From the NCBI GenBank assembly GCA_965213735.1, contig CBDCAB010000006.1, positions 2,170,001 through 2,234,000 on the forward strand: DNA of 64,000 nucleotides, written 5' to 3'. The translations under genes were made by a program, and so were the position numbers. Shown piece by piece: positions 44,791 through 52,322 of this stretch (position 1 is its first letter; each line of letters opens with the position of its first letter). This DNA is from CALDTK01 sp965213735 (lineage in GTDB: Bacteria; Bacteroidota; Bacteroidia; Chitinophagales; Saprospiraceae). Under the pieces are notes generated by a model, which saw only the letters and a list, made by a program, of their open reading frames with translations, had not been told where the DNA came from and searched no databases.

Positions 44791-45411
44791 CTACAGGTTG
44801 AGGCCGACGGCGAAAGAATTATGCAACTCTAAGCCCTCCCCGTTCCAGATGCGCGGATCTCGGAGAGCACCGAGCGAGGCACTGATATAAAGACATTTGA
44901 GCGGGTGGTAGCGCATGCCGAAGTTGGCACCGACTACAGGCAAAACTTCTTCCTTGCGCAGTGGAGGTGCGTAGCGAGCGTTGAAGTCCTCCCGGGCCAC
45001 GAGCTGCTGATATTGGGCGGTCGGTTCTCCGTAGAAGACTGCGCCGATTTCGGCTCCGATATGAAAGCTAAAGCGCCGCCAGAGCAAATCGGTGCGCCTA
45101 AAGCCAGCCAAATAGGTTTGCTGCGTTTGGATGCGATTTGCTTCTACGGCGGAGGTGGGACTATTGAAACCGTTAGTTGCGTTTTCGCCAAAAGGCAATA
45201 TCTCACTCGGCTCAATGTAGAGAGCACTTAGCGACAGGCTGTGGAGGCTAGAATACTGATATTCAGCGAGTAAGCCAAAGCCGCTACTGTAATTAGCAAC
45301 TGCGCCTACTCGCCAAGTCTTCGGGAGGTGGAGGTTGGGGTTTTGAGCGAAAGCGGAAGTGGCAAACCCTAGCGTGGTAAGGCAAAGGACACAAAATGGG
45401 ATGAGCTTCAT
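44791..45411 (-). CDS. Outer-membrane beta-barrel-like protein
   Basis: About 206 residues with a signal peptide (MKLIPFCVLCLTTLGFATSAFAQ) and alternating strands typical of small barrels (WRVGAVANYSSGFGLLAEYQYSSLHSLSLSALYI, FSFHIGAEIGAVFYG, ending HNSFAVGLNL). The frame is open to 45498, but that part overlaps the divergent hmgA region, and ATG 45411 gives a clean signal peptide. It converges with the giant gene 8 bases away. The function is unknown. Confidence 0.72.
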   Translation of the reverse strand: MKLIPFCVLCLTTLGFATSAFAQNPNLHLPKTWRVGAVANYSSGFGLLAEYQYSSLHSLSLSALYIEPSEILPFGENATNGFNSPTSAVEANRIQTQQTYLAGFRRTDLLWRRFSFHIGAEIGAVFYGEPTAQYQQLVAREDFNARYAPPLRKEEVLPVVGANFGMRYHPLKCLYISASLGALRDPRIWNGEGLELHNSFAVGLNL

Positions 45412-45452
45412 GGAGATTGTAGTGAAGGTGTTAGGATATCTGCGTCTACGCC

Positions 45453-45460
45453 TACCTTTC
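45453..45460 (+). promoter_or_regulatory. TACCTTTC promoter-like box before hmgA
   Basis: One mismatch to TAnnTTTG, 4 bases before the ATG at 45465. Confidence 0.4.
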
Positions 45461-45464
45461 GACC

Positions 45465-46625
45465 ATGCCCATTTATCACCGACTGGGAATCGTCCCACAC
45501 AAGCGTCACACGCAATTTCGACAGCCGAATAACGAACTCTATAAGGAGCAATTGTTTGGCACCATCGGCTTTGATGGTATGGCTAGCCTGCTTTACCACA
45601 TTCATCCTCCTACGGCCGTGACGCACGTGGGCAAAAGTGTGAATATCGAGCCGAGCGTGGTCGAGCACAAGAACATGAAGGCGCGCAAGCTGGTAGGTTT
45701 CGATGTGCCGCCGGTGGCCGATTACCTCGAATCCCGCGTGCGGGTGCTGGTAAATTCCGATCTGCACATTAGCCTCGCTTCACCAACCGAATCGCTCACT
45801 GATTATTTCTACAAAAATGCTGATGCCGATGAGCTGCTCTTCGTACACCGAGGTACGGGTACACTGCGGACTTTGGTAGGTAATATCGAATTCGTACCGG
45901 GAGATTACCTGTTGATTCCGCGGGGAATAATTTATCAAATAGAGTTTGATAAATCAGAAGGTAATCGCCTCCTTATTACCGAAAGTTACCATCCGCTTTA
46001 TACACCCAAGCGCTACCGCAATCACTTTGGGCAACTGCTCGAATCGAGCCCTTACTGCGAGCGGGATTATAAGCTTCCGCAAAACCTCGAAACGCACGAT
46101 AAAACTGGTGATTTTATCGTGAAGGTGAAGAAGCAGGGCACGCTCACCCCTTATACCTACGCGCATCACCCTTTTGATGTCGTAGGCTGGGACGGCTATA
46201 ACTTCCCTTACGGACTTTCTATTCATGATTTTGAGCCCATTACGGGTCGCGTGCACCAACCGCCACCGGTGCACCAAACATTCGAAACCAAAGCCTTCGT
46301 AGTCTGTAGCTTTGTGCCCCGTAAATACGACTACCATCCGCTGGCTATTCCTGCGCCGTACAATCATTCAAATATCGACTCTGACGAAGTGCTCTATTAC
46401 GTGGACGGTGATTTCATGAGCCGCAACGACATAGGTCCGGGCGTCATCACTTTGCATCCAGGAGGTATTCCTCACGGTCCGCATCCTGGTGCGTATGAGC
46501 GCTCGATTGGCAAGACAGAGACCAATGAGCTAGCCGTAATGATTGATACGTTTGCACCTTTACAACTTACCGAGCAAGCCCTCGCGCTAGACAATGGGAA
46601 GTACTGGGGGAGTTGGGTGCATTAA
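45465..46625 (+). CDS. hmgA: Homogentisate 1,2-dioxygenase
   Basis: A 386-residue cupin-type iron dioxygenase that opens the ring of homogentisate in tyrosine and phenylalanine breakdown. The N-domain shows LYHIHPPTAVTHVG and a cupin core (FVHRGTGTL, GDYLLIPRG). The iron-ligand region is PYNHSNIDSDEV followed by HPGGIPHGPHPGA. It is shorter than mammalian enzymes but close to Bacteroidota relatives. No maleylacetoacetate isomerase or fumarylacetoacetase gene is adjacent. Confidence 0.9.
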   Translation: MPIYHRLGIVPHKRHTQFRQPNNELYKEQLFGTIGFDGMASLLYHIHPPTAVTHVGKSVNIEPSVVEHKNMKARKLVGFDVPPVADYLESRVRVLVNSDLHISLASPTESLTDYFYKNADADELLFVHRGTGTLRTLVGNIEFVPGDYLLIPRGIIYQIEFDKSEGNRLLITESYHPLYTPKRYRNHFGQLLESSPYCERDYKLPQNLETHDKTGDFIVKVKKQGTLTPYTYAHHPFDVVGWDGYNFPYGLSIHDFEPITGRVHQPPPVHQTFETKAFVVCSFVPRKYDYHPLAIPAPYNHSNIDSDEVLYYVDGDFMSRNDIGPGVITLHPGGIPHGPHPGAYERSIGKTETNELAVMIDTFAPLQLTEQALALDNGKYWGSWVH

Positions 46626-46710
46626 TCCCGGATCCTCAACGAACCCTTAGCTAACCAGACCGCGAAGCCTCATCTCCGACATCTTCTTCCAACTCGGCTA
46701 CAAGCATCTT

Positions 46711-47307
46711 ATGACGGCAGGCGCATGGGATCACCAGCTGTTTTTGGCCACCATCGCACTCGCTTATTCAGCCATTTTGTGGCGCCGCTGGATACTGCTG
46801 GCAACGCTTTTCGCCGTAGGGCATACAGCGGCCATGGCAGCACTTGCTTTTCAGTTGGTGCCACCTGGCTTGGTGTGGGTGGAGCCACTGATTGCTGTAA
46901 GTATCGTTGTGATGGCTCTTGTTGAGTTGTTGGCCTTACGGCAAAACCCCTATCATCTCTCCGCCAGTGTGCTCGAAGAGCTTGCAGTGAAGCGACCAGC
47001 AGCAGGCTCGAAAATATCCTGGCTGGCCAAGCTCATCCCGCTGCTGGTGCTCCTGTTTGGCGTGGTGCACGGGTTGGGTTTTGGCGAAAGCTTGAGTATC
47101 CTTTTGCCAAGCGATGCAAACACTGGAGCAACTGTGCTCCACCTGCTCGCTTTTGCTGGAGGTGTCGAACTCGCGCAGGTGCTCCTGCTGGCGGGGATGT
47201 GGCTGGTGGCTTATGTAGGTTTTGAGCTGTGGCAGTTTCGACCGATTGGTCTGCGCATGCTGCTGCTAGTCCTCATTGCTGTCCTTGCACTTTTGAGGCT
47301 AATCTAA
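46711..47307 (+). CDS. HupE/UreJ-type membrane protein
   Basis: At least 198 residues, six hydrophobic helices. Family elements: an AWDHQLFLATIALAY start, LFAVGHTAAMAALAF, and FGVVHGLGFGESLS, with the conserved histidines and glycines. HupE proteins are thought to carry nickel or act in metal insertion. The conserved N-terminus seems to extend upstream of the first ATG: codons from 46672 read SDIFFQLGYKHL in frame, but there is no ATG, GTG or TTG before the stop at 46648; an ATC at 46672 is where a start would fit. It precedes a DUF6702 gene. Confidence 0.78.
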   Translation: MTAGAWDHQLFLATIALAYSAILWRRWILLATLFAVGHTAAMAALAFQLVPPGLVWVEPLIAVSIVVMALVELLALRQNPYHLSASVLEELAVKRPAAGSKISWLAKLIPLLVLLFGVVHGLGFGESLSILLPSDANTGATVLHLLAFAGGVELAQVLLLAGMWLVAYVGFELWQFRPIGLRMLLLVLIAVLALLRLI

Positions 47308-47363
47308 AGTCAAACCCGCGCGCTTCAGTGCCTGATGTATGACGTTAGCTTTAGCTTGCGTGG

Positions 47364-47900
47364 GTGATTGCTCTGCTTTTATCTGTGCTGTTTGCTTGGA
47401 GTGCTCCATCAGCCAGTGCGCATGATTTTCATGTATCAAGGCTCACTATCAATGTCGATAGCGAGCAGCGACAACTAGAAATCACACTCGAATCTTTTGT
47501 AGATGATCTGGAGCTGTCTTTAGCAGCAGTTGCCCGCCGTGGAGGCAGTCCTGAGGTATCAGCAGCAAACCTCAATCTCGTCACCGACATGGAGCACCCG
47601 CAAAGCAATGCGCTACTTGAAGAATACCTGCGCGACGTGCTGGAAGTGCGCGCTGGTGGTGAAGCGCTCCAGCTGGAATACCTAGGTAAAGAAGCTGCTC
47701 ACGACCCTTACGCGCTCTTCATGTATATGCGTGTGCCCCTGACTGCTAAGCAGCTGAATCAACCCTTATCTGTAATCTCCAGCTTTATGCTCGAGCTCTA
47801 CAAGGATCAGCAGAACATCGTGGTTTGGCAGTACAATGGAGAGGCAGCGAGCAATGACCTGCTCACCACTGATCGCCGAACAAGCACGCTTCGCCGATGA
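47364..47900 (+). CDS. DUF6702 family exported protein
   Basis: A 178-residue protein from GTG 47364, with a signal peptide (MIALLLSVLFAWSAPSASA) and the DUF6702 pattern: AHDFHVSRLTINVDSEQRQLEITLESFVDDLE near the start and YKDQQNIVVWQYNGE near the end. The function is unknown. It follows the HupE-like gene by 56 bases and overlaps yidD by 4 bases (ATGA), so the three may share a transcript. Confidence 0.8.
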   Translation: MIALLLSVLFAWSAPSASAHDFHVSRLTINVDSEQRQLEITLESFVDDLELSLAAVARRGGSPEVSAANLNLVTDMEHPQSNALLEEYLRDVLEVRAGGEALQLEYLGKEAAHDPYALFMYMRVPLTAKQLNQPLSVISSFMLELYKDQQNIVVWQYNGEAASNDLLTTDRRTSTLRR

Positions 47901-48154
47901 AGTACCTGAGTTATCCCCTCATCTGGCTGGTGCGTGGCTATCAAATGAGTTTGAGTCCTTTATTAGGCTCTAATTGCCGCTATCAGCCTACCTGCTCACA
48001 TTATATGTTGGGCGCTTTGCGGACCTGGGGGCCGGTCAAAGGCACGTGGATTGGCATCAAACGCATAGGCCGCTGCCACCCGTGGGGAGGTTCTGGTTAT
48101 GACCCGGTGCCCCGCCGCGCAGTACCGCCACCTCGAGAAAAGAAAAACAGCTAA
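47897..48154 (+). CDS. yidD: Membrane protein insertion efficiency factor YidD
   Basis: An 85-residue protein with the diagnostic YQMSLSPLLGSNCRYQPTCSHY and GRCHPWGGSGYDPVP. It helps YidC insert proteins into the inner membrane. It usually lies in the rpmH-rnpA-yidD-yidC cluster; here it is detached and follows a DUF6702 gene with a 4-base overlap. Confidence 0.93.
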   Translation: MKYLSYPLIWLVRGYQMSLSPLLGSNCRYQPTCSHYMLGALRTWGPVKGTWIGIKRIGRCHPWGGSGYDPVPRRAVPPPREKKNS

Positions 48155-48246
48155 CTCGTTGAGTGGCAAGTCTAACCCGTTGAGTGGCGGGATACGCTCT
48201 GCGGGAAGTTGTGTAGATCATGTGAGCGCTTGGCAAAGACCTTATG

Positions 48247-48293
48247 CACTACCCTATTCCGGTTGCTTGGCACCTTACTTGAATAGGGTAGTG
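48247..48293 (+). terminator. 13 bp hairpin downstream of yidD
   Basis: CACTACCCTATTC (48247-48259) pairs perfectly with GAATAGGGTAGTG (48281-48293), loop 21 bases, no T-run. Two near-copies of TAACYCGTTGAGTGGC lie upstream at about 48152-48186. It may end or stabilise the hupE-yidD transcript. Confidence 0.5.
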
Positions 48294-48318
48294 TGTACGA
48301 AGTGAACACCACCACAAC

Positions 48319-48558
48319 ATGTCCCAACTACTTAATCCAGCAGCTCGCAGCGGAATTATCTTTTGTGCGATTTGCACACTTTTGGCCTCTGGTTTGGCCT
48401 TAAAGTTTTACAGCGTAGGTCACAGCAGCCAGCCTACTGCAATGACTGTCGATGCGATAAGCGGGGCTGCAATTCGCAACCACTGTCGGTATGCGTGTTG
48501 TTCGAGCAGCGGTCCGCTTCCTCCTTTAAATTACGAGTGTTTGGCCAACAGATACTAG
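48319..48558 (+). CDS. Doubtful small open frame
   Basis: A 79-codon frame from ATG 48319 (MSQLLNPAARSGIIFCAICTLLASGLALKF...) in the gap before ligA. The N-terminus looks like one membrane helix, but the C-terminal half is cysteine-rich and unlike any family I know. It may be chance or a small membrane peptide. Confidence 0.25.
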   Translation: MSQLLNPAARSGIIFCAICTLLASGLALKFYSVGHSSQPTAMTVDAISGAAIRNHCRYACCSSSGPLPPLNYECLANRY

Positions 48559-48591
48559 TTGAAGGGTGAGGCTGCGGTTACTTTGGCCGCC

Positions 48592-50700
48592 ATGGCTGAT
48601 CAACAATTGCTCACCTTGACGCGCTCAGTTTTGGCGAAAGCTGACAGGCCTGCCCAGCCTACCGAATACGCACAACTCACCGAGCTACTCCGCTTGCACG
48701 AGCGCCAGTACTACGTGCTCGACAGCCCGCTAATTAGCGACCAGGAATACGACATACTCTACAAGCGCCTCCAAGCACTCGAAGCCGAGCATCCCGAACT
48801 CATCGCCCCAGACTCCCCAACGCAGCGGGTAGGAAGCGATTTAACAACTGATTTCGCAAGCGTGGAGCACCTGGTGCCCATGCTCTCGCTGGCCAATTCG
48901 TACAACCTTGAAGACCTGCAGGATTGGGAATCATCGGTGCGACGATACCTCAACCTCAGCGACGATGACACGCCTCTTGCCTATGCTGTCGAACCCAAAT
49001 ATGATGGAGGTTCTGTAGCACTTATTTACGAAAACAACTTCCTCGTCCGCGGCGCAACGCGTGGAAATGGTGCTGCCGGAGAGGAAATTACAAATAATGT
49101 ACGAGCGCTGCCCACGGTGCCACTACAGGCTGACTTTGCTAGCCTCGGCATGCATACGGTCGAGCTGCGGGGCGAGGCGCTCATCCGCAAAGATCGATTT
49201 GCATCACTAAATGCCGCCCGCGAGGAAGAAGGAAAAGAGGTATTTGCCAATCCACGCAATGCTGCCACAGGTGCGCTGCGCATGAAGGATGCCGCCGAAA
49301 CTGCCGCGCGCCGACTCGACATATTTGTCTATCAGCTCGGCTATGGAGTCGATGCCGCGGGTAATGATCAGGTGCAGGCGCTGCAAAGCCATTTTGCAAG
49401 TGTAGAGACGCTTGGTCGATTGGGTTTTTTGGTGCCCGGTGAGTACATGCGCCGGTGCCACACGATCGAGGAAGTGGCCGAATTTTGTGCAAAGATGGAA
49501 GCCGACCGCCCTAGCCTACCCTACGAACTCGATGGCATGGTGGTGAAGGTAGATGAGCTGAGTCTGCAGGCGCGTCTCGGCAGCACATCCCACCATCCCC
49601 GCTGGGCTATAGCCTATAAATTTTCTGCCCAGCAAGCCACTTCCACGCTCGAGCGCATAGATTATCAGGTAGGTAAAAACGGCTCAATTACGCCAGTGGC
49701 GCGCATCACGCCCGTGGCGCTGGCAGGAGTGACGGTGAGCAATGTGAGCCTGCACAACGAAGATTTTATTCGCGACAAAGACATCCGCATTGGCGATACG
49801 GTGCTCGTGGAGCGGGCGGGCGATGTGATACCTTATATCGTGAAGACGCTCGCTGAGTGTCGAGATGGTACGCAGCAAGAGGTGGAGTGGCCGCGCGTCT
49901 GTCCGGAGTGTCAGGAGCCGATTGTGCGTCCTGAGGGAGAGGCTCGCTGGCTGTGCGTCAACAACGACTGCCCGGCCCAGGTAATGGCTCGGCTCAAGCA
50001 CCACGTGTCGAAGCATGCCATGGATATTGATGGCCTTGGCGAGAAACAGCTGGAGCGATTTCGAGATCTGGGATTTATTCAGAGCCTGCCCGATATCTAC
50101 CGGCTGCCTTATGAAGATATCCTTGCGCTAGAGGGCTTTAAGGAGAAGTCGATCGCCAATTTGCGCAGTGCCATTGAGCAGGCGAAGCAAAATCCCATCT
50201 ATCGCCTCCTGGTAGGCTTGAGCATTCACCACGTAGGCCAGAAAGCTTCCAAACAGCTGGCTGAGCAGGTTGAAGATTTGCGCGAGTTAGGGGATTGGCC
50301 GCCCGAGCGATTTATGGCTATTCATGGCATGGGTGAGACTGTCGCAGACAATGTGTTGGCTTGGTTTGGGCTGGCGCACAACCGTGAGATGCTAGATGAA
50401 CTGGCCTCGCTGGGCGTGAATATGAAGCAGACGGAGGAGGATAGACCCGTGGCTGTTGCTGAAGATGCTGCCTTTACAGGCAAAACCATACTTTTCACCG
50501 GCACGCTGCGGAGTATCGGGCGCAAAGAGGCGCAAGCTCTTGCCGAAGCTGCCGGAGCGCGTAATGTGAGTTCGGTGAGCAGCAAACTCGACATCCTTGT
50601 AGTAGGAGAAAAAGCGGGGTCCAAACTGAAAAAAGCTCAGTCTTTAGGCAGCATCAAAGTGATGAGCGAGGAAGAATTTCTGGCTGCTGTGCGCAGCTGA
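48592..50700 (+). CDS. ligA: NAD-dependent DNA ligase
   Basis: About 702 residues, sealing nicks in replication and repair with NAD. The adenylation lysine is Lys136 in VEPKYDGGS; the C-terminal zinc cysteines are CPECQEP and CVNNDCPAQ; helix-hairpin-helix repeats (ALEGFKEKSIANL, IHGMGETVADNV) and a BRCT domain (FTGTLRSIGRKEAQALAEAAGA) follow. TTG 48559 is in frame, but ATG 48592 fits the family and lies 6 bases after a TACTTTG box. The gene holds the iterated motif at 48629. Confidence 0.97.
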   Translation: MADQQLLTLTRSVLAKADRPAQPTEYAQLTELLRLHERQYYVLDSPLISDQEYDILYKRLQALEAEHPELIAPDSPTQRVGSDLTTDFASVEHLVPMLSLANSYNLEDLQDWESSVRRYLNLSDDDTPLAYAVEPKYDGGSVALIYENNFLVRGATRGNGAAGEEITNNVRALPTVPLQADFASLGMHTVELRGEALIRKDRFASLNAAREEEGKEVFANPRNAATGALRMKDAAETAARRLDIFVYQLGYGVDAAGNDQVQALQSHFASVETLGRLGFLVPGEYMRRCHTIEEVAEFCAKMEADRPSLPYELDGMVVKVDELSLQARLGSTSHHPRWAIAYKFSAQQATSTLERIDYQVGKNGSITPVARITPVALAGVTVSNVSLHNEDFIRDKDIRIGDTVLVERAGDVIPYIVKTLAECRDGTQQEVEWPRVCPECQEPIVRPEGEARWLCVNNDCPAQVMARLKHHVSKHAMDIDGLGEKQLERFRDLGFIQSLPDIYRLPYEDILALEGFKEKSIANLRSAIEQAKQNPIYRLLVGLSIHHVGQKASKQLAEQVEDLRELGDWPPERFMAIHGMGETVADNVLAWFGLAHNREMLDELASLGVNMKQTEEDRPVAVAEDAAFTGKTILFTGTLRSIGRKEAQALAEAAGARNVSSVSSKLDILVVGEKAGSKLKKAQSLGSIKVMSEEEFLAAVRS

Positions 50701-50800
50701 GTGAGGGCGCATACCACCAAACTCGCTGTACAGGAGGGTCCGTCTTGAGGCAACAATTGCTTGCCGTACGCTATCTCTAAAAATTCCCAACTTGCCGCCT

Positions 50801-51835
50801 ATGCGACAGCTATTCTCAGTTTTACTTCTTCTTAGTGTTTGCTTTTCAGCCACGGCGCAAGACAAGCTACGCGTGGGCGTGCTGCCTCACGAGCCACTCA
50901 GTGTTGCTGCCTCCGATGGGTTTTATCAGGGTCTGGCGGTGGAGTTGTGGGAGAGTGTGGCCGAACGAGGCGATTACCTCTATGACTATGTAGATGTGGA
51001 GCGGGGTGATGGCCGCGCGGCTTTAGCTAACGGTAAGGTTGATATTATTCTCACAGCTACCCCCCTCACCGGCACCCGCGACACGCTCTTGCACTCGCCC
51101 ATCTATTATTCCAGCAATTTTGCAGTTGGTAGCAGAAATAAGTCCGGTATGCTGGAAGTGGTAAGCGGACTATTTCAACCGGCCTTTTTTAAAATTTTAG
51201 TCGGCCTTTCTATTCTGCTGCTCATAGTAGGTACTATCATTTATTTTGTTGAGCGCAAACCTAATGAAGATGAGTTTGGTGGAAAGATGCACGAAGGAAT
51301 TGGTGCAGGATTTTGGTGGGCAGGAGTGACGCTGACCACCATAGGTTATGGAGATAAAGCGCCAGTTAGTTTTTGGGGGCGAGTCGTTGCGATGTTGTGG
51401 ATGATTGTCGGACTGGCTGTATCTGCCACATTGACTGCGGCTATAGTATCGCTAGCAACCGATAACTCCTCGAGTTTAAGCTTGCCGGCAGATCTCAAAG
51501 AAACGGTTAATGTTGTTCCTACCAATCACTTTGTTATTAGCTTTCTTGATCGGCAGCAAATTCCTTATGTTGAAGTGCCGGATATAGAAACAGCTTTTGC
51601 TCGCGTTGAAGCTAAAGAAGCTGATCATGTACTTGCCAATGAGATTGATCTGCGCTATTATCAAGATCAAAATGGTAAAGACTTTAGCATACAAGCTACT
51701 CGCTTTAGTCCTAACTACTTTGCCATGGGCTTTCGCCAAAACCTAGCACAAGCAGATACGCTAAGTGTGCTCGTAAATGAAGTGATGGCGAGTACTGCTT
51801 GGACAGATTGGATCAAGGAGTTCGTGCCGAAATAA
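50801..51835 (+). CDS. Prokaryotic ionotropic glutamate-receptor-like potassium channel
   Basis: About 344 residues: signal peptide (MRQLFSVLLLLSVCFSATAQ), first ligand-binding lobe of a solute-binding-protein fold (LRVGVLPHEPLSVAA, NGKVDIILTATPLT), a transmembrane helix (FFKILVGLSILLLIVGTIIYF), a pore loop with the potassium filter TTIGYGD at residues 179-185, a second helix (VVAMLWMIVGLAVSATLTAAIVSLA), then the second lobe (ADHVLANEIDLRYY). This is the GluR0 layout, an amino-acid-gated potassium channel. A CAACTTG box ends 6 bases before ATG 50801. Confidence 0.88.
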   Translation: MRQLFSVLLLLSVCFSATAQDKLRVGVLPHEPLSVAASDGFYQGLAVELWESVAERGDYLYDYVDVERGDGRAALANGKVDIILTATPLTGTRDTLLHSPIYYSSNFAVGSRNKSGMLEVVSGLFQPAFFKILVGLSILLLIVGTIIYFVERKPNEDEFGGKMHEGIGAGFWWAGVTLTTIGYGDKAPVSFWGRVVAMLWMIVGLAVSATLTAAIVSLATDNSSSLSLPADLKETVNVVPTNHFVISFLDRQQIPYVEVPDIETAFARVEAKEADHVLANEIDLRYYQDQNGKDFSIQATRFSPNYFAMGFRQNLAQADTLSVLVNEVMASTAWTDWIKEFVPK

Positions 51836-51842
51836 CACCAGC

Positions 51843-52295
51843 CTACACTCCAAACTGCGTGAGGTGATGGTCGAGGTGCTTGGAGAAAAGCGTGTTCCAT
51901 TCCTGCAGGGTTAAGACGCCAAAGCCTGCATTCTCTTTGCCATCGAAGTGTGAAGCACCTAAGGAATGAGTCTTGTCGAGGTGGTCGAGGAGTCGTTGCT
52001 GTTCCTCGTAGAAATCTCGCTCGTCAGCGATTATGAATTGCGGTGCAGTGCGGCCGTTGCGCGGGTATGGTTTGGGACCAACGACTTGCTTTTTCGCCAG
52101 CAACCGGATGAAGAATCGCTGTATGGCACCAGGTTTTGGATGCTTATCCGTATAGACCATTTCGTAGGCGACGTTGCAGTGTGCGAGCATCTGCGCCACG
52201 TTCATCTTGCCCCATTCAGGAGTTGAGTCAGGGCTAAGGGCTTTGACTCGGGCTTTGGTATTTGCCAGTCCTGCTGCTGAGAATAGATCGTCCAT
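51843..52295 (-). CDS. DUF1569 (DinB-like) protein
   Basis: A 150-residue protein with the DUF1569 pattern: WGKMNVAQMLAHCNVAYEMV, then FIRLLAKKQVVGPKPYPRNGRTAPQF, and the C-terminal LTLQEWNTLFSKHLDHHLTQFGV. The histidines at AHC and HLDHHL are the likely metal ligands of the DinB-like four-helix bundle. The function is unknown. It lies 28 bases downstream of rlmD on the same strand. Confidence 0.85.
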   Translation of the reverse strand: MDDLFSAAGLANTKARVKALSPDSTPEWGKMNVAQMLAHCNVAYEMVYTDKHPKPGAIQRFFIRLLAKKQVVGPKPYPRNGRTAPQFIIADERDFYEEQQRLLDHLDKTHSLGASHFDGKENAGFGVLTLQEWNTLFSKHLDHHLTQFGV

Positions 52296-52322
52296 AATGT
52301 TAGATTTGAAAAAGGTGTGGTG

